64,000 nt of DNA from Tistrella mobilis (GCF_041468085.1 NZ_CP121014.1:372001-436000); one strand, 5' to 3'. Counted from the first letter of the stretch, positions 16,216-25,125 are shown. Notes: a model not told the origin generated them from the sequence alone. Translations and numbers: made by a program.

Positions 16216-16653
16216 TCATACCGACGGACGGGTTGCACCATGCCGTCGCGTCATCTGCTGCAGCACCACGGCCGGTTCGGCGATATGGCGGGTCATGCGG
16301 CCATCAAGGATGATGCCCGCCCCATCGGTCCCGCGGACCTCGAACAGCAGGGAACGGCCGATCGCCCGGTTCAGCCGGGCGGTGATCTCTATGGTGACGC
16401 CCGCCGGGGTGGGGGCCAGATGACGCAGGTCGAAGCCGACCCCGACGGTTGTGTGGCCGGGTGGCAGGGCGGCGGCCACGGCGCGCATGCAGGCCAGTTC
16501 GGCCAGCCAGATCACCGGTGCCGAGGCCAGGGCGGAGACCTCTCCCTGCCAGGCATCCGCCAGATCCTGTGGCCGTACCAGATGGGTCATGCGGCCTTCG
16601 AGCCCGGGCGTCAGTCCGGGCAGTGTGGCGATCAGATCGCCGATCTCGCTCAT
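16216..16653 (-). CDS. FlK-like hot-dog thioesterase
   Basis: This 145-residue single hot-dog domain is of the fluoroacetyl-CoA-thioesterase (FlK) type. Landmarks are SAPVIWLAELACMRAVA (the helix with the catalytic-site Glu), GHTTVGVGFDLRHLAPTP, and a strand GVTIEITARLN. FlK-like enzymes hydrolyse small acyl-CoA or acyl-carrier thioesters. It lies 16 bp downstream of the MFS transporter on the same strand, so they form an operon. That operon is divergent from the carrier-protein operon at 18895, and the thioesterase could release or edit the carrier-bound product. This last point is inference. Confidence 0.75.
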   Translation of the reverse strand: MSEIGDLIATLPGLTPGLEGRMTHLVRPQDLADAWQGEVSALASAPVIWLAELACMRAVAAALPPGHTTVGVGFDLRHLAPTPAGVTIEITARLNRAIGRSLLFEVRGTDGAGIILDGRMTRHIAEPAVVLQQMTRRHGATRPSV

Positions 16654-16669
16654 GTCTGGATCCTCCGGA

Positions 16670-17947
16670 TCAGAGGGCGGCAGCCGCAGGGCGGCCCCGG
16701 CCAGTTACAACCGAAACGATGCCGAGTGCCAGACCCAGCACCAGAAAGACCCGGCGGATGCCCTCCAGATCGGCCGCGCCGGCGCCGGAAGCGCCCGCGA
16801 TCACGCCGGTTGCGACCTGCCAGACAGCGACGCCGGCAAAGAAACAGAAGATCAGCCCGGCCAGCGCCCGGCCCATGGTTTCAGGCGGGAAACCGGCCCT
16901 CACCACGGCGAACTGGAGCACATAAAACGAGCCGGCTGCGACTGCGATGCCGGTCAGCGCCAGATCGAGAGCCAGCATGCGGCCGCCGGCCAGGCCCAGT
17001 GCCGCCAGCGCGGTCGCGGCGAGCAGGCCGCCGCCGGTCATCAGCAGCCGTCGGCGGCCGCCGGGGTGGTCGGCGCGGCCGAAGCCCAGCGGGGCCACCA
17101 CCATCACTGCCGAAACCACCAGCACGATATTGCCGATCGTCACCGCATCGAGCCCATAGGCGGCATCGAGGAAGGGGCCGAGCCAGAGGCCGCGTAGCGT
17201 GATCAGCGCCGGATACGAGATGAGGGCGAGCGCCGCCGTGCCGCGCATCGCCGGCGAGATCAGGATCGCCAGCGTGCCGCGGATGTCTTCCACCAGCCGG
17301 GTGCCGGTGGTCCCCGCCGCAACCGGCCGCCGTGCCGGAACCGGCGCCCGGGCGAGGCCCAGATGAATGGCCGCGGCGACGACCAGCGTCAGAACCGAAC
17401 AGGCAGCGAAGGCGCCCCGCCAGCCGCCAAGCTCGATCGCAAGCGAGAGCGGCGTGCCGGAAAGCAGCATCCCCGCACCGCCAATGGAAACCACGGCACC
17501 CGAGACCGCCGCGAAACGCTCGGTCGGCCAGGCATGGCTGGCGAATACCAGCGGCGCCATCAGCAGACCGGAACAGCCGATGCCGATCACCGCCTGCGCG
17601 GCGACCAGCCAGCCGAAAGCCGGCGCCACAGCCGATGCCGCGGCACCGGCGGCGGTGATCAGCAGCAGCAGCGTGGCCGTGCGCCGCACGCCCAACCGGT
17701 CCACCGCCAGACCGACCGGAAGCTGGACCAGTGCGAAGGCCAGATGGAAGGCCGCCGCGAAAACGCCCAGCCCTTCCGCCCCGATGCCGAATCCGGCCTG
17801 AAGCGGGCCCGCCATCACCGCCGGAAGGGTGCGGTAGAGATGGCTGAGGGCGAAGCCGGCCACAAGCATGCCGAGCATCACCGTTACGGCGCGCGGTACC
17901 TCTGCGGTCCGTCGGCTCGTCTCGGGGATGGCGGGAGGGGTGGACAT
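16670..17947 (-). CDS. MFS transporter
   Basis: This protein of about 425 residues has twelve predicted hydrophobic segments. An MFS motif-A-like loop, GLAVDRLGVRRTATLLL, lies between helices 2 and 3, and the second half begins after a linker (APVPARRPVAAGT). It resembles cyanate/nitrate-type or drug:H+ antiporter families. The ATG at 17947 is preferred; the upstream codons are arginine/proline-rich and non-homologous. It is co-transcribed with the FlK-like thioesterase and divergent from the AurF-like operon, so an exporter for that operon's product is a reasonable inference. Confidence 0.85.
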   Translation of the reverse strand: MSTPPAIPETSRRTAEVPRAVTVMLGMLVAGFALSHLYRTLPAVMAGPLQAGFGIGAEGLGVFAAAFHLAFALVQLPVGLAVDRLGVRRTATLLLLITAAGAAASAVAPAFGWLVAAQAVIGIGCSGLLMAPLVFASHAWPTERFAAVSGAVVSIGGAGMLLSGTPLSLAIELGGWRGAFAACSVLTLVVAAAIHLGLARAPVPARRPVAAGTTGTRLVEDIRGTLAILISPAMRGTAALALISYPALITLRGLWLGPFLDAAYGLDAVTIGNIVLVVSAVMVVAPLGFGRADHPGGRRRLLMTGGGLLAATALAALGLAGGRMLALDLALTGIAVAAGSFYVLQFAVVRAGFPPETMGRALAGLIFCFFAGVAVWQVATGVIAGASGAGAADLEGIRRVFLVLGLALGIVSVVTGRGRPAAAAL

Positions 17948-18274
17948 CGGGCGGTGATCCCTGTTGGGAGGGGGGAGAGGGCGGATGGACGGGAGGAGAG
18001 GCAGGCGCAGAGATCCTCGGACCCGATCCGGGAGAATATTCATTCCAGCCTCGACTCGAAGATTAGGGGCGAGAATCTGGCATGTCAAAAATATGATTTA
18101 ATGTAAGCATCATTACGGAATGTATATTTGCTGCATTGCAAATAAGTTCGGTATTCATGCTGTGGTGTGCCGGGCTGAAATCTGGGTCGCCTGCATGCCC
18201 GAGACATCCTGCGGCCTGCTCGTATATCCACGCCACGACATAACCTCCGGGCACATTGCGCCGCACACTAAAAA

Positions 18275-18288
18275 GTCCATAATATGGA
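18275..18288. promoter_or_regulatory. Palindromic site 1 (GTCCAT-type)
   Basis: GTCCATAATATGGA is a near-perfect dyad. A second copy of the same type lies 239 bp away at 18514. Two copies in one divergent promoter region suggest one regulator controlling both operons. No regulator gene is adjacent, so the protein is unknown. Confidence 0.45.
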
Positions 18289-18513
18289 ATAAAAAATTCG
18301 ATCGACGAGGGAATTCGGAGGATGAGAGGGCCTCGGCGCCGCCATGCACGTGAACATGGCCAGCAATTTCAGCTGCACATCGACGCCATTCCTGGAGAAT
18401 TGGACAGAAATGCTGGCCTTTTTTGCGAAAATGCCCGGGATTTGCCGTCAGGGCGGTGTCCGCTTCCCTGGAAACCGGAGTCACCCGCGGTTGTTGTGAC
18501 ATGCCTTTACATT

Positions 18514-18528
18514 GTCCATTATATGGAC
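18514..18528. promoter_or_regulatory. Palindromic site 2 (GTCCAT-type)
   Basis: GTCCAT TAT ATGGAC is a perfect 15-bp dyad that matches site 1. It lies about 365 bp upstream of the AurF-like gene. Confidence 0.5.
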
Positions 18529-18894
18529 CATGCGTCAATTATTTTGAGATGACGGATTGAATCGCCCGTCCTGTGGTTGTATTTATGAAAAGGGTAATGC
18601 CTGGTACGATCGCTCGAACGGCTGTGGGCGACACAAAGTCGCAAACTGTGCCTCATAATAAAAAACGGGTCGATTTCCAGGCTGAACGGGGAGACGCAAG
18701 ATATGATCATGTTCCCGCTCGCCTTCACGAGACGCTGAGCCGGCTGCCACGGTCCGGCCAGGCCCGTGCCTCCTGAGCGCATTCGGGAGGTGCCGCTGCC
18801 GGCCCGGCAGGCAGATCGACATTTCACCCTGAACATCTGGAATCGATCGAACCGGTAGCGGGCCTGGACCGTGCTGCCGGCCAAGGGGATCATC

Positions 18895-19803
18895 ATGCTT
18901 CAGACCAGCACCGTGCCAGCATCGCCGGGCGTGCTCGCCCAACCCGCCTTCGCCCGGGCCATCGACCGGCTGTCGCAGCTGTCCGTCGACGGCTACTACA
19001 ACCCCTATCGCAGCTTCGACTGGCCGGACGCCATCGACGCGGACAGCTGGTGGATGTCGCCCGAACTGCTCTCGGTTTCGGGAACCGAGGCGGGGGCCGA
19101 GCTGGACGAGGACACCCTCCGCAGGCTCGCCAAGTGGGAGAGCATCAACTTCTACAGCCTGAACGTGCACGGCATCCGCGAGCTGCTTCAAGCGGTCATC
19201 GCCCGCCTGCACGAGCCCGGCTATGAAGTGGCATCGAAGTTCTTCCACCATTTCGTCGGCGAAGAGAACGACCACATGTGGTTCTTCGCCGAGTTCTGCA
19301 TGCGCTATGCCGGCAAGCTCTACCCCGATCGTCAGGTGCGGATCGAGACCGCGACTGATCCGGCGATCGAAAATTTCCTCACCTTCGCCCGAATCACGAT
19401 CTTCGAAGAGATCGTCGACTTCTACAACACGGCGATGGGCTCTGACGAGCGGCTCGACCCGGCCATTCGCAAGATCAACCACGTCCACCATGTCGATGAA
19501 AGCCGCCACATCGCTTTCGGCCGCAAGCTGATGGTGCTGCTGCATGACGAGCTGCGCGCCAAGGGTGACGAAGCCCTGCTCGACAAGGTGTCGGAATATC
19601 TGCGCCGCTACATGACCGCCAGCGTGCGCGGCTTCTATTCGCCCGACGTCTATCGCGATGCCGGTATCGCCGAACCGCTGGCGCTGCGCCGTCGCCTGAT
19701 GGCCGATCCGGCCCGCGCCGCATTCGATGCGAAGGTGCTGCGTCGGACCACCGACTTCATGACCGCCACCGGTATCCTTCGCCCCGTACGGGAGGCCGCA
19801 TGA
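18895..19803 (+). CDS. AurF-like diiron N-oxygenase
   Basis: This 302-residue protein belongs to the p-aminobenzoate N-oxygenase AurF family. The ferritin-like four-helix diiron ligands can be placed: Glu82 in WESINFY, Glu124 and His127 in GEENDHMWF, Glu171/172 in IFEEIVDFY, and Glu202 and His205 in VDESRHIAFG with a nearby extra His (HVHH), characteristic of AurF. Members oxidise amines to hydroxylamine, nitroso or nitro groups or do other diiron oxidations. The start at 18895 follows AAGGGGAT. It overlaps the acyl carrier protein gene by ATGA, so the two are translationally coupled and the substrate may well be carrier-bound. The reaction itself is inferred. Confidence 0.85.
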   Translation: MLQTSTVPASPGVLAQPAFARAIDRLSQLSVDGYYNPYRSFDWPDAIDADSWWMSPELLSVSGTEAGAELDEDTLRRLAKWESINFYSLNVHGIRELLQAVIARLHEPGYEVASKFFHHFVGEENDHMWFFAEFCMRYAGKLYPDRQVRIETATDPAIENFLTFARITIFEEIVDFYNTAMGSDERLDPAIRKINHVHHVDESRHIAFGRKLMVLLHDELRAKGDEALLDKVSEYLRRYMTASVRGFYSPDVYRDAGIAEPLALRRRLMADPARAAFDAKVLRRTTDFMTATGILRPVREAA

Positions 19804-20054
19804 TGACCGACCTCACCCCCGCCGCCGATGCCGAGGCCCGTATCCTCGACTGGCTTCTGGCCCGCAATCCCGAACTCCAGGCCATCCCCGACGACATGGA
19901 CCTGATCGAGAATCGGGTGATCGACAGCCTGGACTTCATGGAATTCGTCTTTCTGCTCGAAGAGGTCACCGGACGGTCGAACCTGCTCGACGGCGTCTCG
20001 GTCGATGCCTTTCGCAGTCTGGCAGCCATCCGCAGCACCTTCCTTGCCGGCTGA
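19800..20054 (+). CDS. Free-standing acyl/aminoacyl carrier protein
   Basis: This 84-residue protein has the phosphopantetheine site DSLDFMEF (Ser43), a helix-2 segment FVFLLEEVTG and a C-terminal helix typical of ACPs. Discrete ACPs of this type are the partners of amino acid:[carrier protein] ligases, and the next gene is such a ligase. It starts inside the stop of the AurF-like gene (ATGA overlap). It is expected to carry an amino acid as a thioester for the tailoring enzymes of the operon. Confidence 0.85.
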   Translation: MMTDLTPAADAEARILDWLLARNPELQAIPDDMDLIENRVIDSLDFMEFVFLLEEVTGRSNLLDGVSVDAFRSLAAIRSTFLAG

Positions 20055-20096
20055 TCTGCAGCACCCTCTTGAGGACGATCCTGAGGAGTTCCCCCG

Positions 20097-21101
20097 ATGT
20101 GCACCGAACATGATTGCGGCCACGGCCAGGCTGCGGCGGATACCCCCCTTTATCGTGCGGCCGAAGACGGGCTGGTGACGCTCGGCCCCGACGTCACCGA
20201 ACTGATGACCGCGCTCGACGACCATATCCGGTCCTGGGCCCGGAGGATTCCGGCCCGACCGATGATCTATCCGCCGCTGATGCGTGCGGCCGATCTCGAC
20301 ACGCTCGACTTCTTCCACAACTTTCCGCATCTGGGCGTGATGACCGCCGGCATCGCCGAACCGCATCAGGCGGCGGTGGCGGCAGAGGCCAAGGCCGGCC
20401 CGGTCGGCGTGATCGCGGGCGATCGACTGACCGATGCCACCCATCTGCTGCCCACCGCCGCCTGCTACAACATCTATCTTGACCTGCGCGGCAGCCGGCT
20501 CGACGGCCCCCGTTTCACCACCACCATTGGTCGCTGCTTCCGCCGCGAGACCCATTACGACGGTCTGCGCCGCCTGATGGGCTTCAGCATGCGCGAGATC
20601 GTCTGCATCGGTCCGCAGGATGCGGTCAAGGCGCATCTGAAGACCTTCCGGGCGAAGATCCGCGCCTTCGCCGACCGGCTGGATCTGCCGCTCGGGATCG
20701 AGGCGGCGACCGATCCGTTCTTCTCGGCAGATGCGGCGCGTACCGCCATGCAGAAGCTGTTCCCGGTGAAGGAAGAGTTCGTCTATGGCGGCTCGCTCGC
20801 CATCGCCTCGGTCAACTTCCATCGCAACTTCTTCGGCGAGCGGTGCGACATCCGCACGGCCGATGGTGAACATGCCTTCAGCGGCTGTGTCGCCTTCGGT
20901 CTGGAGCGCTGGATGCATGCCCTGCTGGATCAGCATGGTGGCGATGCCCGACGCGCCCGGGCAGCGTTCGAGGTCGCGATCGCCGACGAGGCGGCCGAGG
21001 ATGCCGCGCTCGGCCTCGACGCCGGCTCGATGGTGTCGCCGCCCACGGCCGATGTCGCCCAGGCGCCGCGCAAGCGCACCCCCGCCGGAGCGGAGGCGTG
21101 A
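20097..21101 (+). CDS. Amino acid:[carrier protein] ligase (atypical seryl-tRNA-synthetase-like)
   Basis: This 334-residue protein resembles the class II aaRS catalytic core without a tRNA-binding arm, as in the Bradyrhizobium and Agrobacterium aa:CP ligases. Motif-2-like CFRRETHY and motif-3-like GCVAFGLERWMHALL are visible. The zinc ligands of the family fit Cys123 (AACYNIYL), Glu167 (SMREIVCIG) and Cys264 (FSGCVAF). These enzymes adenylate a small amino acid (Gly or Ala in studied cases) and transfer it to the phosphopantetheine of a cognate carrier. Here the carrier is encoded 42 bp upstream. The start has GAGGAG at good spacing. The gene overlaps the next one by GTGA. The Ala/Gly-rich C-terminal tail beyond about residue 300 is variable. 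Confidence 0.88.
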   Translation: MCTEHDCGHGQAAADTPLYRAAEDGLVTLGPDVTELMTALDDHIRSWARRIPARPMIYPPLMRAADLDTLDFFHNFPHLGVMTAGIAEPHQAAVAAEAKAGPVGVIAGDRLTDATHLLPTAACYNIYLDLRGSRLDGPRFTTTIGRCFRRETHYDGLRRLMGFSMREIVCIGPQDAVKAHLKTFRAKIRAFADRLDLPLGIEAATDPFFSADAARTAMQKLFPVKEEFVYGGSLAIASVNFHRNFFGERCDIRTADGEHAFSGCVAFGLERWMHALLDQHGGDARRARAAFEVAIADEAAEDAALGLDAGSMVSPPTADVAQAPRKRTPAGAEA

Positions 21102-22171
21102 ACGCCGATGCTCCGGCCCTCCGGTCCGCCCCCGGTGAGGGGGCGGCCGGACGGGCAGCCGGCAGGGTCGGGGCAGCCCTGCCGGTCTTCCAGGCGGGGA
21201 TGGGCGGTATCGCCGGGCCGCGGCTGGTTGCAGCCGTAGCCGAGGCCGGCGGCGCCGGCATCGTCGGGCTCTACAAGCATCCGCCGCAGGAGATCACGGC
21301 CCTGATCGCCGAGACGGCCGGGCTGACCGGGCGTGCCTTCGGTATCAATCTGGTGCCCGAGGTCGTCTCGGAAGCGGTGCTGGTCGATCAGGTACGGGCA
21401 GTGCTGGCGGCACCGGCAGAGACGCCGCCCTTCGTCAGCTTCTATGGCCTGCCGCCCCGGGCGGCGATCACACCCGCACGCGATGTCGGGCGCGAGGTGA
21501 TCGTGCAGATCGGCAGCGTGTTCGATGCGGTGGAGGCGGTGAACCGCGGCGCCACCCAGCTGATCATCCAGGGTCACGAGGCGGGCGGCCACCATCTGTC
21601 GCGCCGGCCGATGACCGATCTGGTCGCAGCCCTGGTCGAACGCCTGCCCGCGATCCCGGTGATTGCGGCAGGTGGCATCTCCTCGGGTGACGCGGCGGCG
21701 GCCGCCGCCGCGGCCGGCGCCGATGCGGTGCTTGCCGGCACGGCCTTCATCTGCGCGGCGGAAAGTGCGGCGCATGATGTCTACCGCGCAAAGGTGATGG
21801 CGGCTCGCGCGGCAGATACCGTCGTCAGCGACCGCTTCGAAATCGGCTGGCCCGGCCGGCCGCACCGGGTGCTGCGCAATGCGGTGACCGAGGCGGCAGT
21901 GCCACCCGAGCCTGCCTTCATCGGCCGCACGGTCCTGTTCGGCCGGCCCTATCCGGTACCGCGCGGCTCTGCGGCCGTGCCGACCATCCACAGCTCGGGC
22001 CGGATCGAGGAAATGGCGCTCTATTGCGGCACGGGGTGCGATGCCGTTACCCGGATCGAGCCCGCCGCTGCCATCGTCGCCCGTCTGGCCACAGGTTTCG
22101 CGGCCGGCCGCAACGCGGCGGCGACGGACCTGACCGTTGCGGCTGCACCCGTCACGATGCGGGCCGGCTGA
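21098..22171 (+). CDS. Nitronate monooxygenase / FabK-like FMN enzyme
   Basis: This 357-residue TIM-barrel flavoprotein belongs to the NMO/2-nitropropane dioxygenase family. QAGMGGIAGPRLVAAVAEAGG lies at the FMN site, the His-containing loop is IQGHEAGGHH, and the phosphate loop is VIAAGGISSGDAA, then GADAVLAGTAF. The GTG start overlaps the stop of the ligase gene, with CGGAGG at 21091-21096. NMOs oxidise nitronates, while related FabK proteins reduce enoyl-ACP; sequence alone does not separate these here. The AurF-like N-oxygenase in the same operon makes a nitro or nitronate substrate an attractive idea. The other choice is reduction of a carrier-bound enoyl or imine. Confidence 0.82.
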   Translation: MNADAPALRSAPGEGAAGRAAGRVGAALPVFQAGMGGIAGPRLVAAVAEAGGAGIVGLYKHPPQEITALIAETAGLTGRAFGINLVPEVVSEAVLVDQVRAVLAAPAETPPFVSFYGLPPRAAITPARDVGREVIVQIGSVFDAVEAVNRGATQLIIQGHEAGGHHLSRRPMTDLVAALVERLPAIPVIAAGGISSGDAAAAAAAAGADAVLAGTAFICAAESAAHDVYRAKVMAARAADTVVSDRFEIGWPGRPHRVLRNAVTEAAVPPEPAFIGRTVLFGRPYPVPRGSAAVPTIHSSGRIEEMALYCGTGCDAVTRIEPAAAIVARLATGFAAGRNAAATDLTVAAAPVTMRAG

Positions 22172-22194
22172 AAAGATCCTCCGGGAGATATCTG

Positions 22195-23196
22195 ATGGAC
22201 ATCGCCTTCATGACCCTCAGCCGGCTCGCCTTCGGCTATTGGGAGGGACAGCCGCTTTATGCCATGGCCGAGCTTGGCGTCTTCGACGCCCTGGCCGAAG
22301 GGCCGGCGCGGGCGGCGACGCTCGCCGACCGGCTTGCCGCCTCGACCGACGGCATGGTCCGGCTGCTCGATGCCGGGGTGGCGCTCCGGCTGCTGACCCG
22401 TGACCCCGAGACCGATGGCCGCTATCGCAATACCGAGATGGCGACGAAGCTGCTGACCTCCGGTTCGCCCGATACCCTCATCCATTGGGTGCGGGTGATG
22501 GGCCGCTGGTCCCGGCCCTGGAGCCGGCTGGCCGATGCCGTGCGCAGCGGTGCCACGGTCGAGGATCAGGGCCTGCGACTGGGCGACGATCCCGCCTATA
22601 TGCGCGACTTCATCCTGGGCATGCATGAATATGCCCGCCGCGGAGCGGCGGAACTGCCGTCCGCCCTTCCGCTTGAAGGGCTGCGGCGTGGGGTCGATGT
22701 CGGCGGTGGCGCCGGAACCTATGCGATCGCGCTCGCCAATGCGGCGCCGGCGCTGAAGCTGACCGTCCTCGACCTGGCCCCGGTGCTCGACATCACCCGG
22801 GCGATGGTCGATGCCCACGGCCTTACCGGCCGGATCGATACCGGGGTGATCGACTACCGCCTGGATCGTTTCGGCGAGGATCTGGACCTGGTGCTGATGT
22901 CGAATGTGCTGCATCAGGAAAGCGACATGGTCTGCCTGTCGATGCTCGGCCGCGCCCGCGATGCGCTCCGGCCCGGCGGGCGGGTGGTGGTGCAGGGGCA
23001 TTTCGTCCAGCCCGACCGGACGGGGCCGCTCTTTGCCACCCTGCACAATCTTTCGGCGCTCGCGCTGTGGAGCGGCGGCCACAGCCGGACGTTGGAAGAG
23101 ATGGCGGCACTCGCCGAACGCTCAGGCTTCACCGGGATCACCACCGGTCCGGTCGGCAAGTCCGGCCTGTCGATGGTGACCGCGGTCCGGCCCTGA
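22195..23196 (+). CDS. SAM-dependent O-methyltransferase (class II, AcsMT-like)
   Basis: This 333-residue protein has an N-terminal winged-helix dimerisation domain (MAELGVFDALAEGPA, then LLDAGVALRLLTR) and a methyltransferase domain with GVDVGGGAGTYAIALA, DLAPVLDI and VLMSNVLHQE. This is the plant-caffeate/acetylserotonin-MT type that methylates small hydroxylated or N-hydroxylated metabolites. The usual catalytic His is plausibly in LHQE. The start follows GGGAGA at 22183-22188, 23 bp after the NMO-like gene, so it belongs to the operon and probably acts on a hydroxyl or N-OH group. It is convergent with the aldo/keto reductase. Confidence 0.85.
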   Translation: MDIAFMTLSRLAFGYWEGQPLYAMAELGVFDALAEGPARAATLADRLAASTDGMVRLLDAGVALRLLTRDPETDGRYRNTEMATKLLTSGSPDTLIHWVRVMGRWSRPWSRLADAVRSGATVEDQGLRLGDDPAYMRDFILGMHEYARRGAAELPSALPLEGLRRGVDVGGGAGTYAIALANAAPALKLTVLDLAPVLDITRAMVDAHGLTGRIDTGVIDYRLDRFGEDLDLVLMSNVLHQESDMVCLSMLGRARDALRPGGRVVVQGHFVQPDRTGPLFATLHNLSALALWSGGHSRTLEEMAALAERSGFTGITTGPVGKSGLSMVTAVRP

Positions 23197-23227
23197 TGGC
23201 CCGTGGCTGAAGAGCCGAGCCTGAGGG

Positions 23228-24247
23228 TCAGCGATCAATGGCTGCCATACGGTCGGGGGCATACCGTTCCCCGGCAACGAGGCCGGGCGGCACAGCGGCA
23301 CTGATCGCCGCCCGGTCCTCTTCCGTCAGCTGCAGGGCCAGCGCCGCCAGATTGTCGTCGACCCGCGACGGCCGCGAGGCGCCGAAGAGGGCGATCACCG
23401 GGGCGGCAGGGGTGCCGGCAGAGAACACCCAGGCGAGCGCCAGGGCGGCGGGGGTGGTGTTGCGTTCCGCGGCCAGCGCCGCCAGCCGGCCGGCGAGATC
23501 GGCATTGCGGGCAAGGTTTTCGGGCGCGAAGCGGGGGTAGATCTTCCGGCCGTCATCGGCCGCAAGCCCGCCGCCGCCGACGGCCCCGGCGAGCAGGCCG
23601 CGGCCCAGCGCGCCATAGGCGACGAAGCTGGTGCCGGTTTCGGCGCAGGCGGCGAGCAGGCCGTTTTCGGGCTCGCGAGAGACCAAGGAAAACTCGCTCT
23701 GCACCGCGGCGATCGGGTGAATTCCTGAGGCTTTTCTAAGGGTTGCGGCTGAAACCTCACTCAGTCCGATCTGTTTCACCCGCCCCTTCCGGACCTCTTC
23801 GGCCATGGCGCCGACCGTCTCTTCCACCGGCACATCCGGGTCCAGCCGGTGCAGATACCAGAGGTCGACGACCTCGGTGCCCAGCCGGCGGAGGCTTGCC
23901 TCCAGCGCCGCCGGCACCCGTTCCGGCCGGCCGTCGATGCCGCGGAGATTGCCGCCGCCCTCGGGCTGTACGAAGCCGAATTTGGTCGCGATCTGCACCT
24001 CTGCGCGCAGGCCGGGGCGGGCGGCGAGCGCCCGGCCGACCAGTTCCTCGTTCGCGCCCCAGCCATACATGTCGGCCGTGTCGATCAGGGTCACGCCCCG
24101 GTCTGCGGCATGGTGGATGGTGCGCAGGGCCTCTTGCCCGTCGCGCGCGCCATAGCTGCCGGTCATCGCCATGCAGCCCAGGCCCAGCACCGGCACGGCC
24201 GGGCCACCGCGGCCGAGCGGGACTGTGGGCAGGGGGGTGGGCATCAT
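23228..24247 (-). CDS. Aldo/keto reductase
   Basis: This protein of about 339 residues folds as a TIM-barrel AKR of the AKR13/YajO group. The tetrad is visible: Asp and Tyr in DTADMYGWG, Lys in IATKFG, and His in WYLHRLD. The NADPH-binding loop is in the C-terminal FGASRPSRVDDNLAAL. Two ATGs are adjacent (24247, 24244) after AAGGAGA. The start overlaps the SDR stop (ATGATG/TGA), so it is translationally coupled to the SDR and probably belongs to the catabolic operon rather than to the methyltransferase operon. Confidence 0.88.
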   Translation of the reverse strand: MMPTPLPTVPLGRGGPAVPVLGLGCMAMTGSYGARDGQEALRTIHHAADRGVTLIDTADMYGWGANEELVGRALAARPGLRAEVQIATKFGFVQPEGGGNLRGIDGRPERVPAALEASLRRLGTEVVDLWYLHRLDPDVPVEETVGAMAEEVRKGRVKQIGLSEVSAATLRKASGIHPIAAVQSEFSLVSREPENGLLAACAETGTSFVAYGALGRGLLAGAVGGGGLAADDGRKIYPRFAPENLARNADLAGRLAALAAERNTTPAALALAWVFSAGTPAAPVIALFGASRPSRVDDNLAALALQLTEEDRAAISAAVPPGLVAGERYAPDRMAAIDR

Positions 24248-25125
24248 GCCGTCTCCTTTTCGCCGGCCGGCGTGGCGGGCTGTCGTCCAAGATTGCGCAG
24301 CGCCGCCCAGGTGTCGGGCGTCCAGCTGCGCAGGGCGGGAAGATCGGGGCCGGCGGCACCTTCCAGGCGCCGGCCGCCATCGATCGCCAGCACCTCGCCG
24401 GTAATATAGCCGGCGCCGTCGGAAACCAGGAAGGCGGCCAGATCCGCCAGTTCCTGCGGCCTGCCGGTGCGGCCCAGCGCGACGCCGGCCTCGGCCGGCG
24501 GCAGGTCGGTGCCCGCGGGCCGCAACCTGCCGAAGGCGCCTTCTGTGGGGAAGGGGCCGGGGGCGATGCCGTTCAGCCTGATCCCCGCCGGACCCCATTC
24601 CACCGCCAGCGAGCGGATCATCGCCAGCACCCCCGCCTTGGCCATGGCCGAGGGCAGTTTGTAGGGCGCGCCGGTCAGGGCCGACTGGGTCAGGATGCAC
24701 AGCACCGCGGCCGGCATGCCGGCCGCGATCCAGCGCCGGCCGGCCGCGAGGGTCACATTGGCCCCGCCCTTGAGCACGATATCGACCACCGCATCGATCG
24801 CCCGCGGCGACAGCGTCTCCGACCGGGCCAGGAAATTGCCGGCGGCCGAATTGACCAGGATGTCGACCGGCCGGCTCCGGAAGGCCTGGTCCATCATCGC
24901 CTCGACCGCATCGGCATGGCGGACATCACAGGAATGGCAGTCGACCGCCACGCCGTGATCGGCGCGGATACCCTCTGCCGCCGCCTCCAGCACGGCGGCC
25001 CGCCGTCCCACCAGCACCAGATCGGCGCCGAGTTCGGCATAGCGCCGCGCAATGGCGAGCCCCAGCCCCGACCCGCCACCGGTGATCAGCGCCCGACGGC
25101 CCTGAAGAAGCCCGGATGCGAACAT
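24244..25125 (-). CDS. SDR, 2,4-dienoyl-CoA-reductase-like
   Basis: This 293-residue protein has TGGGSGLGLAIAR at the cofactor site and NSAAGNFLARSETLS. LPSAMAKAGVLAMIRSLAVE and IAPGPFPTEGAFGRL are the particular pattern of peroxisomal-type 2,4-dienoyl-CoA reductases, where the classical Tyr is replaced. The C-terminus is longer than usual for an SDR (ends GRQPATPAGEKETA). It sits between the TRAP transporter genes and the aldo/keto reductase, with 29 bp to the former. A role in reducing an unsaturated acyl-CoA in the pathway is likely. Confidence 0.82.
   Translation of the reverse strand: MFASGLLQGRRALITGGGSGLGLAIARRYAELGADLVLVGRRAAVLEAAAEGIRADHGVAVDCHSCDVRHADAVEAMMDQAFRSRPVDILVNSAAGNFLARSETLSPRAIDAVVDIVLKGGANVTLAAGRRWIAAGMPAAVLCILTQSALTGAPYKLPSAMAKAGVLAMIRSLAVEWGPAGIRLNGIAPGPFPTEGAFGRLRPAGTDLPPAEAGVALGRTGRPQELADLAAFLVSDGAGYITGEVLAIDGGRRLEGAAGPDLPALRSWTPDTWAALRNLGRQPATPAGEKETA

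Larger units (their letters stand above)
17948..18894. other. Long divergent intergenic region without convincing genes
   Basis: These 947 bp separate the MFS/thioesterase operon from the AurF-like operon. The part from about 18090 to 18600 is distinctly AT-richer than the rest of the window. Small ORFs (for example 18155-18538 minus and 18573-18776 plus) have no recognisable similarity and poor codon pattern. The region carries two similar palindromes (18275-18288, 18514-18528) and probably the promoters of both operons. Confidence 0.6.

Noticed and set aside
18155-18538. 127-codon minus-strand ORF in the AT-rich gap
   Set aside because: Poor codon pattern, no similarity and no ribosome-binding site. 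It overlaps the regulatory palindromes.
21098-22171. Firm call as nitronate monooxygenase
   Set aside because: NMO and FabK-like enoyl reductases share the motifs seen. The operon context fits both, so only the joint family is called.
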